A stretch of 12,866 nucleotides of DNA, from positions 1-12,866 of the forward strand of contig JAEZQX010000545.1 of NCBI GenBank assembly GCA_023441105.1, written 5' to 3'. Within the stretch, counting starts at the first letter, position 1. Each line of letters opens with the position of its first letter. Of the stretch, positions 1 to 6,802 are shown in pieces. Position numbers and translations under genes: made by a program. Source of the stretch: Pseudomonadota bacterium (GTDB lineage: Bacteria > Pseudomonadota > Gammaproteobacteria > Burkholderiales > Burkholderiaceae). The notes beneath the pieces were generated by a model, which ran no database searches, was not told the origin of the DNA, and worked only from the letters and a program-made list of their open reading frames with translations.

Positions 1-891
1 GCCGGCGGCGGCGCCCTTGCCGCGGATCTGCGTCAGCGCATCGGTGTCCTCCACCGCGATGCGCTGCACCTGGTCCCAGCACCATTCGCGCACGCAGCTC
101 GAGACGATGGCCTTCAGGTCGGCCGGCAGCGCATCCCACTTGCCCTTGTTGACGGCGAACTCCTGCGACGGCATCGAATGGCCGATGCGGATCGACGTCT
201 TGGCCACCTCGAAGAAGCCCATGCGATGGTTCATCGATTCGGTCGCCCAGTCGGCGGCATCGACCACGCCCTTGTCGAGCGCCGAATAGACCTCGCCACC
301 CGGCACCACGATGATCGAGGCGCCGAGCTTGCTGATGATCTCGGCGAACATCCCCTGCGGGGTACGCACCTTGAGACCCTTGAAATCATCGGTGGTCTTG
401 AGCGGCTTCTTCGACACCAGCGCCTCCTGGCCCCACCAGCTCACCCCGACCGGATAGACGTTGTAGCGGGCATAGGCCTCGCGCAGCATGTCCAGGCCGC
501 CACGGTGGTAGTACCAGGCCTCCGCCTGCCAGGGATGCTGGTAGGCGAAGTTGAGGTCGCCGATCACCGAGAAGCCGGGATCCTTGCCGGCCCAGTAGAC
601 GGGCGCGGTCGACTGGGCATCCAGCACGCCGGCGGAGACCGCATCCAGGGTCTCGAACACGCCGACCACGGCACCGGCCGAGAACGGCTGGATCTCCAGC
701 CGGCCGCCGGTGGCGGCGCTGACGCGCTTGCAGAAATCCTCGAACGCCTTGTAGGTGGTCTCGGATGCGCTCCACATCGACTGGGCGCGCCAGCGGATCT
801 TCGGCTGCGACAGCGCGATGGCCGGGGCGCCGATGGCGGATGCCGCCGCCGCGGACGCGATGAAGTTCCGACGCGAGATGCTTCCTGCCAT
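1..891 (-). CDS. TRAP transporter substrate-binding protein, DctP/TakP-like (3' end cut by window)
   Basis: Periplasmic binding protein of a tripartite ATP-independent (TRAP) importer. It captures an organic anion and hands it to the membrane subunits. The 297 visible codons are open to the window edge, so the C-terminus is missing. The N-terminus has a twin-arginine motif (SRRNFIA, residues 6-12) followed by an Ala-rich stretch that should be cleaved near residue 30. Family marks are VYWAGKDP (98-105), FKGLKVRTPQG (170-180, with the conserved ligand-binding Arg176) and PGGEVYSALDKGVVDAADW (197-215). This wording resembles TakP, a 2-oxoacid binder, more than the C4-dicarboxylate DctP group, so a keto or hydroxy acid ligand is an inference. 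The start is set by a GGAG seven bases upstream. A strong promoter and a GATATATC palindrome precede it. Membrane genes (dctQ, dctM) would be expected further left, outside the window. Confidence 0.93.
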   Translation of the reverse strand, partial: MAGSISRRNFIASAAAASAIGAPAIALSQPKIRWRAQSMWSASETTYKAFEDFCKRVSAATGGRLEIQPFSAGAVVGVFETLDAVSAGVLDAQSTAPVYWAGKDPGFSVIGDLNFAYQHPWQAEAWYYHRGGLDMLREAYARYNVYPVGVSWWGQEALVSKKPLKTTDDFKGLKVRTPQGMFAEIISKLGASIIVVPGGEVYSALDKGVVDAADWATESMNHRMGFFEVAKTSIRIGHSMPSQEFAVNKGKWDALPADLKAIVSSCVREWCWDQVQRIAVEDTDALTQIRGKGAAAG

Positions 892-943
892 GTCTCCTCT
901 CCTGGTTCGACCGGCCGGGGCGCGGCCGTTTGTTGGGATGCGT

Positions 944-953
944 TGATATATCA
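944..953. promoter_or_regulatory. Palindromic operator candidate TGATATATCA (site 1)
   Basis: This is a perfect 10-bp palindrome with the core GATATATC. It covers the expected transcription start of the TRAP gene, where a bound repressor would block initiation. The same 8-bp core recurs at 3174-3181 and 4016-4023. Short AT-rich palindromes of this kind are typical targets of FCD-type GntR regulators, two of which are encoded in this window. Which one binds is inference. Confidence 0.6.
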
Positions 954-958
954 CAAAA

Positions 959-987
959 ATAGTAAACAACCGTCTGCGGGGCGTCAA
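959..987 (-). promoter_or_regulatory. Sigma-70-like promoter of the TRAP binding-protein gene
   Basis: Read on the minus strand, a -35 box TTGACG (982-987) and a -10 box TACTAT (959-964) are separated by exactly 17 bp. Transcription should start near 952, about 60 bases before the ATG at 891. The match is 5/6 and 4/6 to consensus. The AT-rich block stands out in otherwise GC-rich DNA. Confidence 0.65.
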
Positions 988-1139
988 ATGGCGCGGCGAA
1001 AGCCGGCAGGCAGCCTTTGTTCGGAGGTGGGGAGAAGGGGTAGAGGCGTCGAGCGCCGAGGGCGCCTGCAGCAAGGGCGAGCCCGCCCAGGGGGGCGGAG
1101 GGGGTCGAACGGGACGCGCGAACGCGATCGCGCCGCTGC

Positions 1140-2018
1140 CTAGAACTTCTCGGACAGCGTGGCGCGGGTGAAACCTTCGACGTAGTCGAGCACCGCATCG
1201 GCGGCGGCACTCGCCTGGGCTTCGTCGCCCCGGGCGATGGCATCCATGACGTCGGCGTGGTGATCGCAGGCCAGCTCCAGGTCGCGGGCGGTGCGGTGGT
1301 GCAGATAGTAGAAGCGGCGCGACATGGCGTGGCAGGGTGCGATCGCGGTGGCAGCGAAGGGGTTGCGGGTGGCCTGCAGCGCGAGCGCCTCGGCCTGGAT
1401 ATGGACCCGGAAAAAGGCCAGCACATCGCCGCGATCGCCCGCTTCGCGCAGGGCGCGGGCGAAGTCGGCGAACTGGCGGGCCTCGGCGCCGGTACGGCGG
1501 CGGGCGGCGCGGGAGGCCACCAGCCGCTCGAGCTCGCGGCGCGTCTCCAGCAGCAGCAGCTGCCGTTCGACATTGATCTCGGTGATCTGCACGCCGTGGC
1601 GCTGCACGATGCGCACCAGATGGCAGGACTCGAGGCGCTTGAGCGCCTCCCGGACGGGGGTGCGGCCGAAGCCGGTGAGGTTGGCAAGTGCGCCCTCGGA
1701 CCACATGCTGCCGGGCGCGAGCTGGTGGGTGACGATCATCTCCTCCAGCTTTTCCAATGCCTGGGCCGCCAGCCCCGGCCGCCTGAGGTTCGCTGCCACC
1801 GGCTGCTGCAGGGCCGCGACCGGCGACGGCGTGCTGCCGGGCGGCAGAGTGGCGGCGGGCGCTGGCGTGCCGCTCCGCGCGCTCCGGGCGCTGTTCGGGG
1901 CGGAGTCCGGGGAGCTGGTCTGAACTGCTGGGCGGGGGCTGGGATCGTTCACGGGATCGCTGTCTGCTCGGTCGATGCACGGCGCCGGTCCGCGCAGGCG
2001 CGGCTGCGCGGATCCCAC
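1140..2018 (-). CDS. GntR-family transcriptional regulator, FCD subfamily, with long N-terminal extension
   Basis: DNA-binding regulator of 292 residues. The winged helix lies at about 85-145 and includes the GntR signature GRTPVREALKRLE (118-130). The rest is an all-helical FCD ligand-binding domain ending with HHADVMDAIARGDEAQA (253-269). Residues 1-80 are rich in Pro, Ala and Ser and match no domain I know. The start is uncertain: this frame opens with GTG at 2018, other GTG codons at 1952 and 1799 are possible, and none has a good ribosome site. A possible -10 (CATACT, 2034-2039) would leave a very short leader for the first. FCD metal ligands look incomplete: His206 and His253/254 are present, but the usual Asp three residues before the first His and the last His are missing. 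It is divergent from the Bug gene and upstream of the TRAP gene, so it probably controls one or both. Confidence 0.87.
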   Translation of the reverse strand: MGSAQPRLRGPAPCIDRADSDPVNDPSPRPAVQTSSPDSAPNSARSARSGTPAPAATLPPGSTPSPVAALQQPVAANLRRPGLAAQALEKLEEMIVTHQLAPGSMWSEGALANLTGFGRTPVREALKRLESCHLVRIVQRHGVQITEINVERQLLLLETRRELERLVASRAARRRTGAEARQFADFARALREAGDRGDVLAFFRVHIQAEALALQATRNPFAATAIAPCHAMSRRFYYLHHRTARDLELACDHHADVMDAIARGDEAQASAAADAVLDYVEGFTRATLSEKF

Positions 2019-2175
2019 ACGCCGACTCGACCAAGTATGACATGCGGCACCCGGGCATAAACCCTAGGGCTCGCTGGCGGGTTGCCGGCCGGTTGGCGTC
2101 GGGAATTGCGGCAGAATCGGCTCTCCAGAGGTTGACCAACGATCACTGCCGGATCCCGGCGCGGAGACACCATCC

Positions 2176-3144
2176 ATGACGCATCGTCGCCAATTCCTGC
2201 TCGGCGCAGGTGGACTGGCCCTGTCCAGCCAGCTTCCCGTTCGCGCGCAGTCCTTCCCCAGTCGCGCGGTGACCCTCTACTGCGCCTTTCCCGCCGGCGG
2301 CCCGACCGACCAGGTGTTCCGCGCCTTCGGCGAGGCCGCATCGCACACCCTCGGCCAGCCGGTGGTGGTGGAGAACAAGCCCGGCGCCGGCGGCACGCTG
2401 GCAGCGCTGGCGATGCGCAACGCCCGGCCGGACGGCTACACGCTGGCGCAGATGCCGATGGGGATGTTCCGCATCCCCCACATGCAGAAGACCCAGACCT
2501 TCGATCCCATCAAGGACTTCACCTACGTCATCAACCTGACCGGCTACACCTTCGGGCTGGTGATCCCCTCGGACTCGCCCATCAAGTCGATCAAGGAACT
2601 GGTCGAGTACGCCAAGAAAAATCCTGGCCAGTTCAGCTATGGCTCCACCGGCGTCGGCACGTCGCCGCACCTGGCGGTCGAGGAATTCGCCTCGCGCGCC
2701 GGCATCAAGCTGAACCACGTGCCGTTCAAGGGCAGCGCCGACCTGATGCAGGCGGTGGTGGGCGGGCACGTGATGTCCGCGAGCGATTCCACCGGCTGGG
2801 CACCGTACGTCGAATCGAAGCGGCTGCGCCTGCTGGCCACCTACGGCAGCAAGCGCACGCGGCGCTGGCCGGACGTGCCGACGCTCAACGAGCTCGGCTT
2901 CGAGACCGTGTCGGATTCTCCTTTCGGGCTCGGCGGGCCGCGCAACATGGATCCGCAGGCGGTCAAGGTGCTGCACGACGCCTTCCGCAAGGCGACCGAG
3001 GAGCCCAACGTCCTCAAGATGCTGGAGCGCTACGACCAGCCGGTGGTCTACATGAGCCCGGACGAATACACCGCCTGGGCCAAGAAGACTTATGAATCGG
3101 AGCGGGAGACCATCGAGCGGCTGGGGATGAAAGGGTCGATCTGA
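2176..3144 (+). CDS. Tripartite tricarboxylate transporter (Bug family) substrate-binding protein
   Basis: Periplasmic extracytoplasmic binding protein of 322 residues, full length for the family. A signal peptide with a twin-arginine-like start (HRRQFLLG, 3-10) ends near VRAQ (22-25). Bug motifs in order are FPAGGPTD (38-45), VENKPGAGG (65-73), YGSTGVGTSPHLA (155-167) and HVPFKGSADLMQAVVGGHV (181-199). Bug proteins bind carboxylates or small amides in a closed cleft; the ligand here cannot be told. No TctA/TctB membrane genes are nearby, so it is one of the many orphan Bug proteins of betaproteobacteria, which may share membrane parts or act as sensors. GGAGA at 2163-2167 sets the start. It is divergent from the GntR gene ending at 1140, which suggests that regulator as its controller. 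Confidence 0.95.
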   Translation: MTHRRQFLLGAGGLALSSQLPVRAQSFPSRAVTLYCAFPAGGPTDQVFRAFGEAASHTLGQPVVVENKPGAGGTLAALAMRNARPDGYTLAQMPMGMFRIPHMQKTQTFDPIKDFTYVINLTGYTFGLVIPSDSPIKSIKELVEYAKKNPGQFSYGSTGVGTSPHLAVEEFASRAGIKLNHVPFKGSADLMQAVVGGHVMSASDSTGWAPYVESKRLRLLATYGSKRTRRWPDVPTLNELGFETVSDSPFGLGGPRNMDPQAVKVLHDAFRKATEEPNVLKMLERYDQPVVYMSPDEYTAWAKKTYESERETIERLGMKGSI

Positions 3145-3172
3145 CCTCACGGCTGCGGCCGTAGCTGTTGTA

Positions 3173-3182
3173 CGATATATCG
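3173..3182. promoter_or_regulatory. Palindromic operator candidate CGATATATCG (site 2)
   Basis: This is a perfect 10-bp palindrome with the GATATATC core, 36 bp upstream of the ATG of the GntR gene at 3219. It is placed as expected for autoregulation. I could not assign clear -35 and -10 boxes here; the AT-rich core itself could serve as part of a -10. Confidence 0.55.
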
Positions 3183-3185
3183 CGA

Positions 3186-3204
3186 CGCGGCCATTCCGGC
3201 CGCG
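3186..3204 (+). other. Hairpin in the leader of the second GntR gene
   Basis: CGCGGCC (3186-3192) and GGCCGCG (3198-3204) form a perfect 7-bp stem around the loop ATTCC. It lies between the palindromic operator and the ribosome site at 3211. It could stabilise the 5' end of the message or limit its translation, or it could be a chance product of high GC. No U-run follows, so it is not a standard terminator. Confidence 0.35.
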
Positions 3205-3210
3205 CTGAAC

Positions 3211-3214
3211 GGAG
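3211..3214 (+). promoter_or_regulatory. Ribosome binding site deciding the GntR start
   Basis: GGAG four bases before the ATG at 3219. The frame is open further up to a TTG at 3168, but that start has no ribosome site and would put the operator inside the gene, so 3219 is preferred. Confidence 0.6.
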
Positions 3215-3218
3215 CGCC

Positions 3219-3932
3219 ATGTCGACGGCAGCATCGACCGACCGTGCCGGCCACGTCGTTCCTCGCGATCTCGGCGTCAGCGGCCACCTTTTACGCGGCG
3301 AGACGCTTGCCGACCAGGCCTACGAACGCCTGCGCCAGGGCATGATGAGCGGCTCCCTCAAGCCCGAGCAGGTGTTGAGCGTGCGCAGCGTCGCTGCGGC
3401 CTTCGGTGTCAGCCTGACGCCGGTGCGGGAGGCCATCCAGCGGCTGGTGGCCGAGCGGGCGCTGACCATCGAGAACGGCCGGACCATCCGGGTGCCGCGG
3501 CTCGATCTCGAGACCTATCGCGAGATCCTGCGGATCCGGCTGGAGCTGGAATACATGGCAGCCCGCGACGCCGCGGCGCGCATCGACGACGATGAGATCG
3601 ATGCCCTGGAGCAGCTCGCCGAAGCGCACCGTGCGGCGATCGCGGCGGGCGACGCTTCCCGGACCCTGGCTGCCAACACCGAATTCCACCTGCGGCTGTA
3701 CCGCGCCAGCGGTTGCGACATCCTCTGCGGGATCATCGAAAGCCTCTGGCTGCGGGTCGGCCCGACGCTCAACCTGCTGTTCCCGAAGTATTCCGGCAGC
3801 CTGCTGGGCCACGAGATGCACATGGTGGCGATCGAAGCCTTGCGCCGCCGCGACGGCGACACCGTGGGCCGGACGATGCGCGACGATCTGGTACACGGGT
3901 CGAAGTACCTGCTGCGGCTATTGAAGCCGTAG
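3219..3932 (+). CDS. GntR-family transcriptional regulator, FCD subfamily
   Basis: DNA-binding regulator of 237 residues, normal length for the FCD group. The winged helix spans about 28-95, with the signature FGVSLTPVREAIQRLV (62-77). The FCD domain (about 100-232) keeps the metal-site pattern: Asn153 and His157 (NTEFH), His201 (in HEMHMVAIEAL) and His226 (DDLVHG). It therefore likely binds a metal ion and a small organic acid that relieves repression. The ATG at 3219 has GGAG just upstream. A GATATATC palindrome lies 36 bp before the start, and another sits in the promoter of the TauA-like operon that follows 152 bp downstream on the same strand. It is the best candidate for the protein binding that motif. 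The stop codon sits in a 14-bp tandem duplication. Confidence 0.92.
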   Translation: MSTAASTDRAGHVVPRDLGVSGHLLRGETLADQAYERLRQGMMSGSLKPEQVLSVRSVAAAFGVSLTPVREAIQRLVAERALTIENGRTIRVPRLDLETYREILRIRLELEYMAARDAAARIDDDEIDALEQLAEAHRAAIAAGDASRTLAANTEFHLRLYRASGCDILCGIIESLWLRVGPTLNLLFPKYSGSLLGHEMHMVAIEALRRRDGDTVGRTMRDDLVHGSKYLLRLLKP

Positions 3933-3948
3933 CGTTGAAGCCGTAGCG
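3921..3948. repeat. Perfect 14-bp tandem duplication over a stop codon
   Basis: TTGAAGCCGTAGCG occurs at 3921-3934 and again at 3935-3948 with no gap. The TAG stop of the GntR gene (3930-3932) lies in the first copy, and an identical TAG in the second copy is therefore untranslated. It looks like a replication-slippage or short duplication event. Confidence 0.9.
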
Positions 3949-3965
3949 CTGCGCTGCCGCAGCGC
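3946..3965 (+). terminator. Strong hairpin after the GntR gene, possible terminator
   Basis: GCGCTGCG (3946-3953) and CGCAGCGC (3958-3965) make a perfect 8-bp GC-rich stem with the loop CTGC, 14 bases after the stop codon. No T-run follows, so an intrinsic terminator of the classical type is not shown; pausing or 3'-end protection is possible. It separates the regulator from the promoter at 4011. Confidence 0.42.
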
Positions 3966-4010
3966 GCCGGGGTGCCAGACGCCCCAAAATCGCTGCCGGC
4001 TTCACCGCCA

Positions 4011-4039
4011 TTGACGATATATCAAGTAACACATAGCAT
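4011..4039 (+). promoter_or_regulatory. Sigma-70-like promoter of the TauA-like operon
   Basis: A -35 box TTGACG (4011-4016) and a -10 box TAGCAT (4034-4039) are 17 bp apart. Transcription should start near 4046, about 40 bases before the ATG at 4085. The match is 5/6 and 4/6. The GATATATC palindrome begins on the last base of the -35 box. Confidence 0.62.
4016..4023. promoter_or_regulatory. Palindromic operator candidate GATATATC (site 3)
   Basis: This is the same 8-bp core as sites 1 and 2, here inside the promoter spacer directly behind the -35 box. Binding there would compete with RNA polymerase. The flanks (TTGAC on the left, AAGTAA on the right) are less symmetrical than at the other two sites. 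Confidence 0.6.
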
Positions 4040-4084
4040 CAGTCGGATTCTGCCAAGTCCAACCAACGCCCCCGGAGATCAAGC

Positions 4085-5122
4085 ATGAAGCTCAGCCTGT
4101 CGCGTCGCGAATTCAACCTGGTGGCGTCCAAGATGGTGGCCACATCGGTGGCCGGCGGCTCGCTGCTGACGGCCGGCCGGGTGCTGGCACAGCCGAAGAA
4201 AGTCAGCCTGGGGACCTTCGGCAACATCGACGTGCAGAACTACATCCGCGCCAGCAAGAGCATGGCGAAGACCTTCGGCCCCGACACCGCGGTCGACTTC
4301 GTCACCGTGCGCGCGGGCTCTGAGGTTCTCTCGGCGATGGCGGGCGGCAGCCTCGACATGTGCAACGTCGGCTCGAGCCCGATGGTGGTGGGGTACGCCA
4401 ACGGCGTGAAGGCATCGCTGGTGTACATCTACAAGAGCATCATCGACAGCGAATGCCTGGTGGTGCAGAAGGCGGCGGGCATCACCCGGCTCGCCGACCT
4501 GAAGGGCAAGCGGATCGGCCTGCCGTTCAATACCTCGGTCCATTTCGCGGCGCTGGCCGCGCTCAAGCACGCCGGCCTGGGCATCGGCGACGTGCAGCTG
4601 ATCAACATGCGCGCCGACACGATCGCCTCGGTCTGGGCCCGGCGCGAGATCGATGCCGCCTACATCTGGATTCCGGTGCTGCCCAAGCTGGTGGAAGACA
4701 ACGGCGCGGTGATCTTCAAGACCGGCGACCTGAACAACATCGGACTGGCGATGTTCGATGCCTTCCTGGTGCGCGACGAATTCAAGAAGCGGCATCCGGA
4801 GCTGGTCCTCGCCTTCCTGAAGGATTTCGAACGGATCGCCGCCGACTTCAAGAACAATCCCAAGGAAGTGGTCGCCACCATGACCACGTTCCTCGGTGTC
4901 GACGAAGCCACGGTGACGCGTTCGCTCAATGCCTTCTACCCGGTGCCGGCACGCGAGCAACTGACCGACAAGTGGCTCGGCAAGCCGGGCCAGAAGGATT
5001 CGGCGGTGGTCAAGACCCTGCAGGTGCAGGCGCAGTTCCTGAAGGAGACCGGCCAGATCGGCGCGCTGCCGGCGGACATGAACGGTCTCGTCGACAGCAG
5101 TTTCGTCGCGCAGATGGTCTGA
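4085..5122 (+). CDS. ABC transporter substrate-binding protein, TauA/NitT-like
   Basis: Periplasmic binding protein of 345 residues, first gene of a four-gene operon. It starts with a twin-arginine motif (SRREFNLVA, 6-14), with likely cleavage after VLAQ near residue 36. The TauA/SsuA type is seen in FGNIDVQNYIRA (45-56), the sampling loop AGGSLDMCNVGSSPM (86-100), ADLKGKRIGLP (137-147) and REIDAAYIWIPVL (187-199), which matches the taurine-binding wording well. The family binds sulfonates, nitrate-like anions, pyrimidine precursors and aromatic acids. Taurine itself is only one option, since no taurine dioxygenase or sulfoacetaldehyde gene is near. GGAG at 4074-4077 lies seven bases before the ATG. 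The promoter at 4011-4039 carries the GATATATC motif. Confidence 0.93.
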   Translation: MKLSLSRREFNLVASKMVATSVAGGSLLTAGRVLAQPKKVSLGTFGNIDVQNYIRASKSMAKTFGPDTAVDFVTVRAGSEVLSAMAGGSLDMCNVGSSPMVVGYANGVKASLVYIYKSIIDSECLVVQKAAGITRLADLKGKRIGLPFNTSVHFAALAALKHAGLGIGDVQLINMRADTIASVWARREIDAAYIWIPVLPKLVEDNGAVIFKTGDLNNIGLAMFDAFLVRDEFKKRHPELVLAFLKDFERIAADFKNNPKEVVATMTTFLGVDEATVTRSLNAFYPVPAREQLTDKWLGKPGQKDSAVVKTLQVQAQFLKETGQIGALPADMNGLVDSSFVAQMV

Positions 5123-5125
5123 TCG

Positions 5126-5995
5126 ATGCGGCAGGACCTGGCCGGGCGCGAGCCGGCGACGCAGGCAACTCCCGCAGGTCAGGCCGGCGGGGCCGCGCCG
5201 GCTGCCGGTGTCAAGGCGCGCTTCGAAGAAGTCTCCAAGCGCTTCGGCAGCGGGCCGGATGCGGTCCAGGCGCTGCAGCCGATCAGCCTGGACATTGCGG
5301 AGAATGCCTTCGTCTGCCTGGTCGGGCCATCGGGATGCGGCAAGACCACGCTGCTCAACATCCTTGCCGGCTTCGAGACCGCCACCAGCGGGCGGGTGCT
5401 GATGGACGGCCGGCCGGTGGAGGGGCCGGATGCCAGCCGGGGCGTGGTGTTCCAGCAGGGGGCGCTGTTCACCTGGATGAACGTGCTCGACAACGTCGCG
5501 TTCGGGCCGATCGCGACCGGCAAGTCGCCGGCGCAAGCCCGCGCCATCGCCGGCCGGTTCCTCGAGGTGGTGGGGTTGGCGGGGTTCGCCCGGCGCTATC
5601 CGTACGAGCTGTCGGGCGGCATGCAGCAGCGGGTCGGCATCGCCAGGGCGCTCGCCAACGATCCCGAGATCCTGCTGATGGACGAGCCGTTTGCCGCGCT
5701 GGATGCCCAGACGCGCGAGTTGCTGCAGGAAGAGATCAAGCGGATCTGGCAGAGCACGCGCAAGACGGTCCTGTGGATCACGCACAGCATCGAGGAGGCG
5801 CTGTTCCTGGCCACCGACGTGGTCGTGATGTCCGCCCGCCCGGGCCGCATCAAGGCGACCTTCAGGCCGCAGTTCGCGCACAGCGAGGATCCCGCGGTGG
5901 TCGCCAGCGCCGACTTCATGCGGATGAAGGCCGAGATCTTCGGCCTGCTGCGCGAGGAGGCCCTCGCGGCGCAGCGGCAGGAGGAGGCGCGATGA
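5126..5995 (+). CDS. ABC transporter ATP-binding protein, TauB/SsuB-like
   Basis: Cytoplasmic ATPase that drives the importer, 289 residues. All key motifs are intact: Walker A GPSGCGKTT (67-75), Q-loop FQQGALFTW (109-117), ABC signature LSGGMQQR (162-169), Walker B ILLMDEPFAALD (182-193) and the H-loop His220. Residues 1-29 form a Gln/Ala/Gly-rich extension before the first strand and are not conserved in the family, so a later start is possible, although no better in-frame start was found. It begins three bases after the stop of the binding protein with a weak ribosome site, which suggests translational coupling. Its end overlaps the permease start by four bases (ATGA). Confidence 0.95.
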   Translation: MRQDLAGREPATQATPAGQAGGAAPAAGVKARFEEVSKRFGSGPDAVQALQPISLDIAENAFVCLVGPSGCGKTTLLNILAGFETATSGRVLMDGRPVEGPDASRGVVFQQGALFTWMNVLDNVAFGPIATGKSPAQARAIAGRFLEVVGLAGFARRYPYELSGGMQQRVGIARALANDPEILLMDEPFAALDAQTRELLQEEIKRIWQSTRKTVLWITHSIEEALFLATDVVVMSARPGRIKATFRPQFAHSEDPAVVASADFMRMKAEIFGLLREEALAAQRQEEAR

Positions 5996-6798
5996 GCGCC
6001 AGTGCAACCGCTGCCGCGCGCCGCTCGCGCTGGATCAACCTCGCCTCGTTCGCCGGCCTGCTCCTGCTCTGGGTACTGATCACCGCGCCGCTGTTCGGTG
6101 GCCAGCCGCTGGTGGCGCCGCTGTTCCTGCCATCGCCGGCTTCGGTGTACGACACGTTCCTGATGCTGATGAAGAACGGCTACCAGGGCAAGACCTTGTG
6201 GCAGCACATCGGCATCAGCCTGTTCCGGTTCGGCGTCGCCTTCGGCGTGACCATCCTGGTGGCCGTGCCGCTGGGGCTGTGGATGGGCATGAACCGGACG
6301 GTCAAGGCGATCCTCGATCCGCCGATCGAGATCACCAGGCCGATGCCGAAGCTGGCGCTGCTGCCGCTGCTGATCATCTGGTTCGGCATCGGCGAGCTGT
6401 CGAAGATCGTGATCATCGTGCTGGCGCTGTTCCCGATCCTCTCGATCAGCGCCATGCAGGCGGTCGGCGGGGTCGGCCGGCGCAAGGTGCAGGCGGCGAT
6501 GGCCCTGGGCGCCTCGCGGGCGATGATCTTCCGGCGAGTGATCTTTCCGGCCAGCCTGCCGGGCATCTTCACCAGCATCCGGGTGAGCATCGGCATCGGG
6601 GTGACGATGCTGGTGGGCGCGGAGCTGATCGCGACCAACGCCGGCATCGCCTACATGGCGATGTCGGCCTCGGATTTCCTGCTGACCAATGTCGTGATCG
6701 TCGGTGTGCTGATCATGGCGGTGCTCGGCTACACCCTCGACCTGCTGGCGCGGGCACTCGAGACCCGCATCGTCCACTGGGGCGGCAAGGAAGGCTGA
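5992..6798 (+). CDS. ABC transporter permease, TauC/SsuC-like
   Basis: Inner-membrane subunit of the importer, 268 residues with about six membrane segments (roughly 18-35, 75-97, 120-155 as two segments, 195-215 and 230-252). The cytoplasmic coupling loop that contacts the ATPase is clear: the EAA-type motif AAMALGASRAMIFRRVIFPA (168-187). RPMPKLALLPLLIIWFGIGE (116-135) is typical of the taurine/nitrate permease group. The ATG overlaps the ATPase stop (ATGA, 5992-5995) and is preceded by GAGGAGG at 5981-5987. The same frame is open far upstream, but that part is antiparallel to the codon use of the ATPase gene and is not coding. Confidence 0.95.
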   Translation: MSASATAAARRSRWINLASFAGLLLLWVLITAPLFGGQPLVAPLFLPSPASVYDTFLMLMKNGYQGKTLWQHIGISLFRFGVAFGVTILVAVPLGLWMGMNRTVKAILDPPIEITRPMPKLALLPLLIIWFGIGELSKIVIIVLALFPILSISAMQAVGGVGRRKVQAAMALGASRAMIFRRVIFPASLPGIFTSIRVSIGIGVTMLVGAELIATNAGIAYMAMSASDFLLTNVVIVGVLIMAVLGYTLDLLARALETRIVHWGGKEG

Positions 6799-6802
6799 CG
6801 AC

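Noticed and set aside
386..1687. Minus-strand open frame spanning the TRAP gene, the intergenic region and part of the GntR gene
   Set aside because: It runs through a promoter and two genes with motif support in another frame; low-complexity translation.
2019..2175. Search for a GATATATC-type operator or a clear promoter between the first GntR gene and the Bug gene
   Set aside because: No such motif was found. Only a weak CATACT (2034-2039, minus) with a poor -35 was seen, so no promoter is claimed.
3149..3162. ACGGC-TGCG-GCCGT as terminator of the Bug gene
   Set aside because: Five-bp stem with no following T-run; too weak to call.
3168..3218. TTG start extending the second GntR gene upstream
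   Set aside because: No ribosome site, and it would include the operator palindrome; the ATG at 3219 has GGAG.
2143..3234. Minus-strand open frame opposite the Bug gene
   Set aside because: Typical shadow composition (His, Arg, Gly rich). The Bug gene on the plus strand has all family motifs.
4360..5991. Upstream open extension of the permease frame
   Set aside because: It overlaps the binding protein and the ATPase in another frame, its translation is Arg/Gly-rich, and the true permease start is the ATGA overlap at 5992.
4079..6007. Very long open frame on the minus strand opposite the TauA-like and ATPase genes
   Set aside because: Its translation is rich in His, Arg, Gln and Asp with no domain, as expected for a mirror frame of GC-rich coding DNA. 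The plus-strand genes carry full sets of family motifs.
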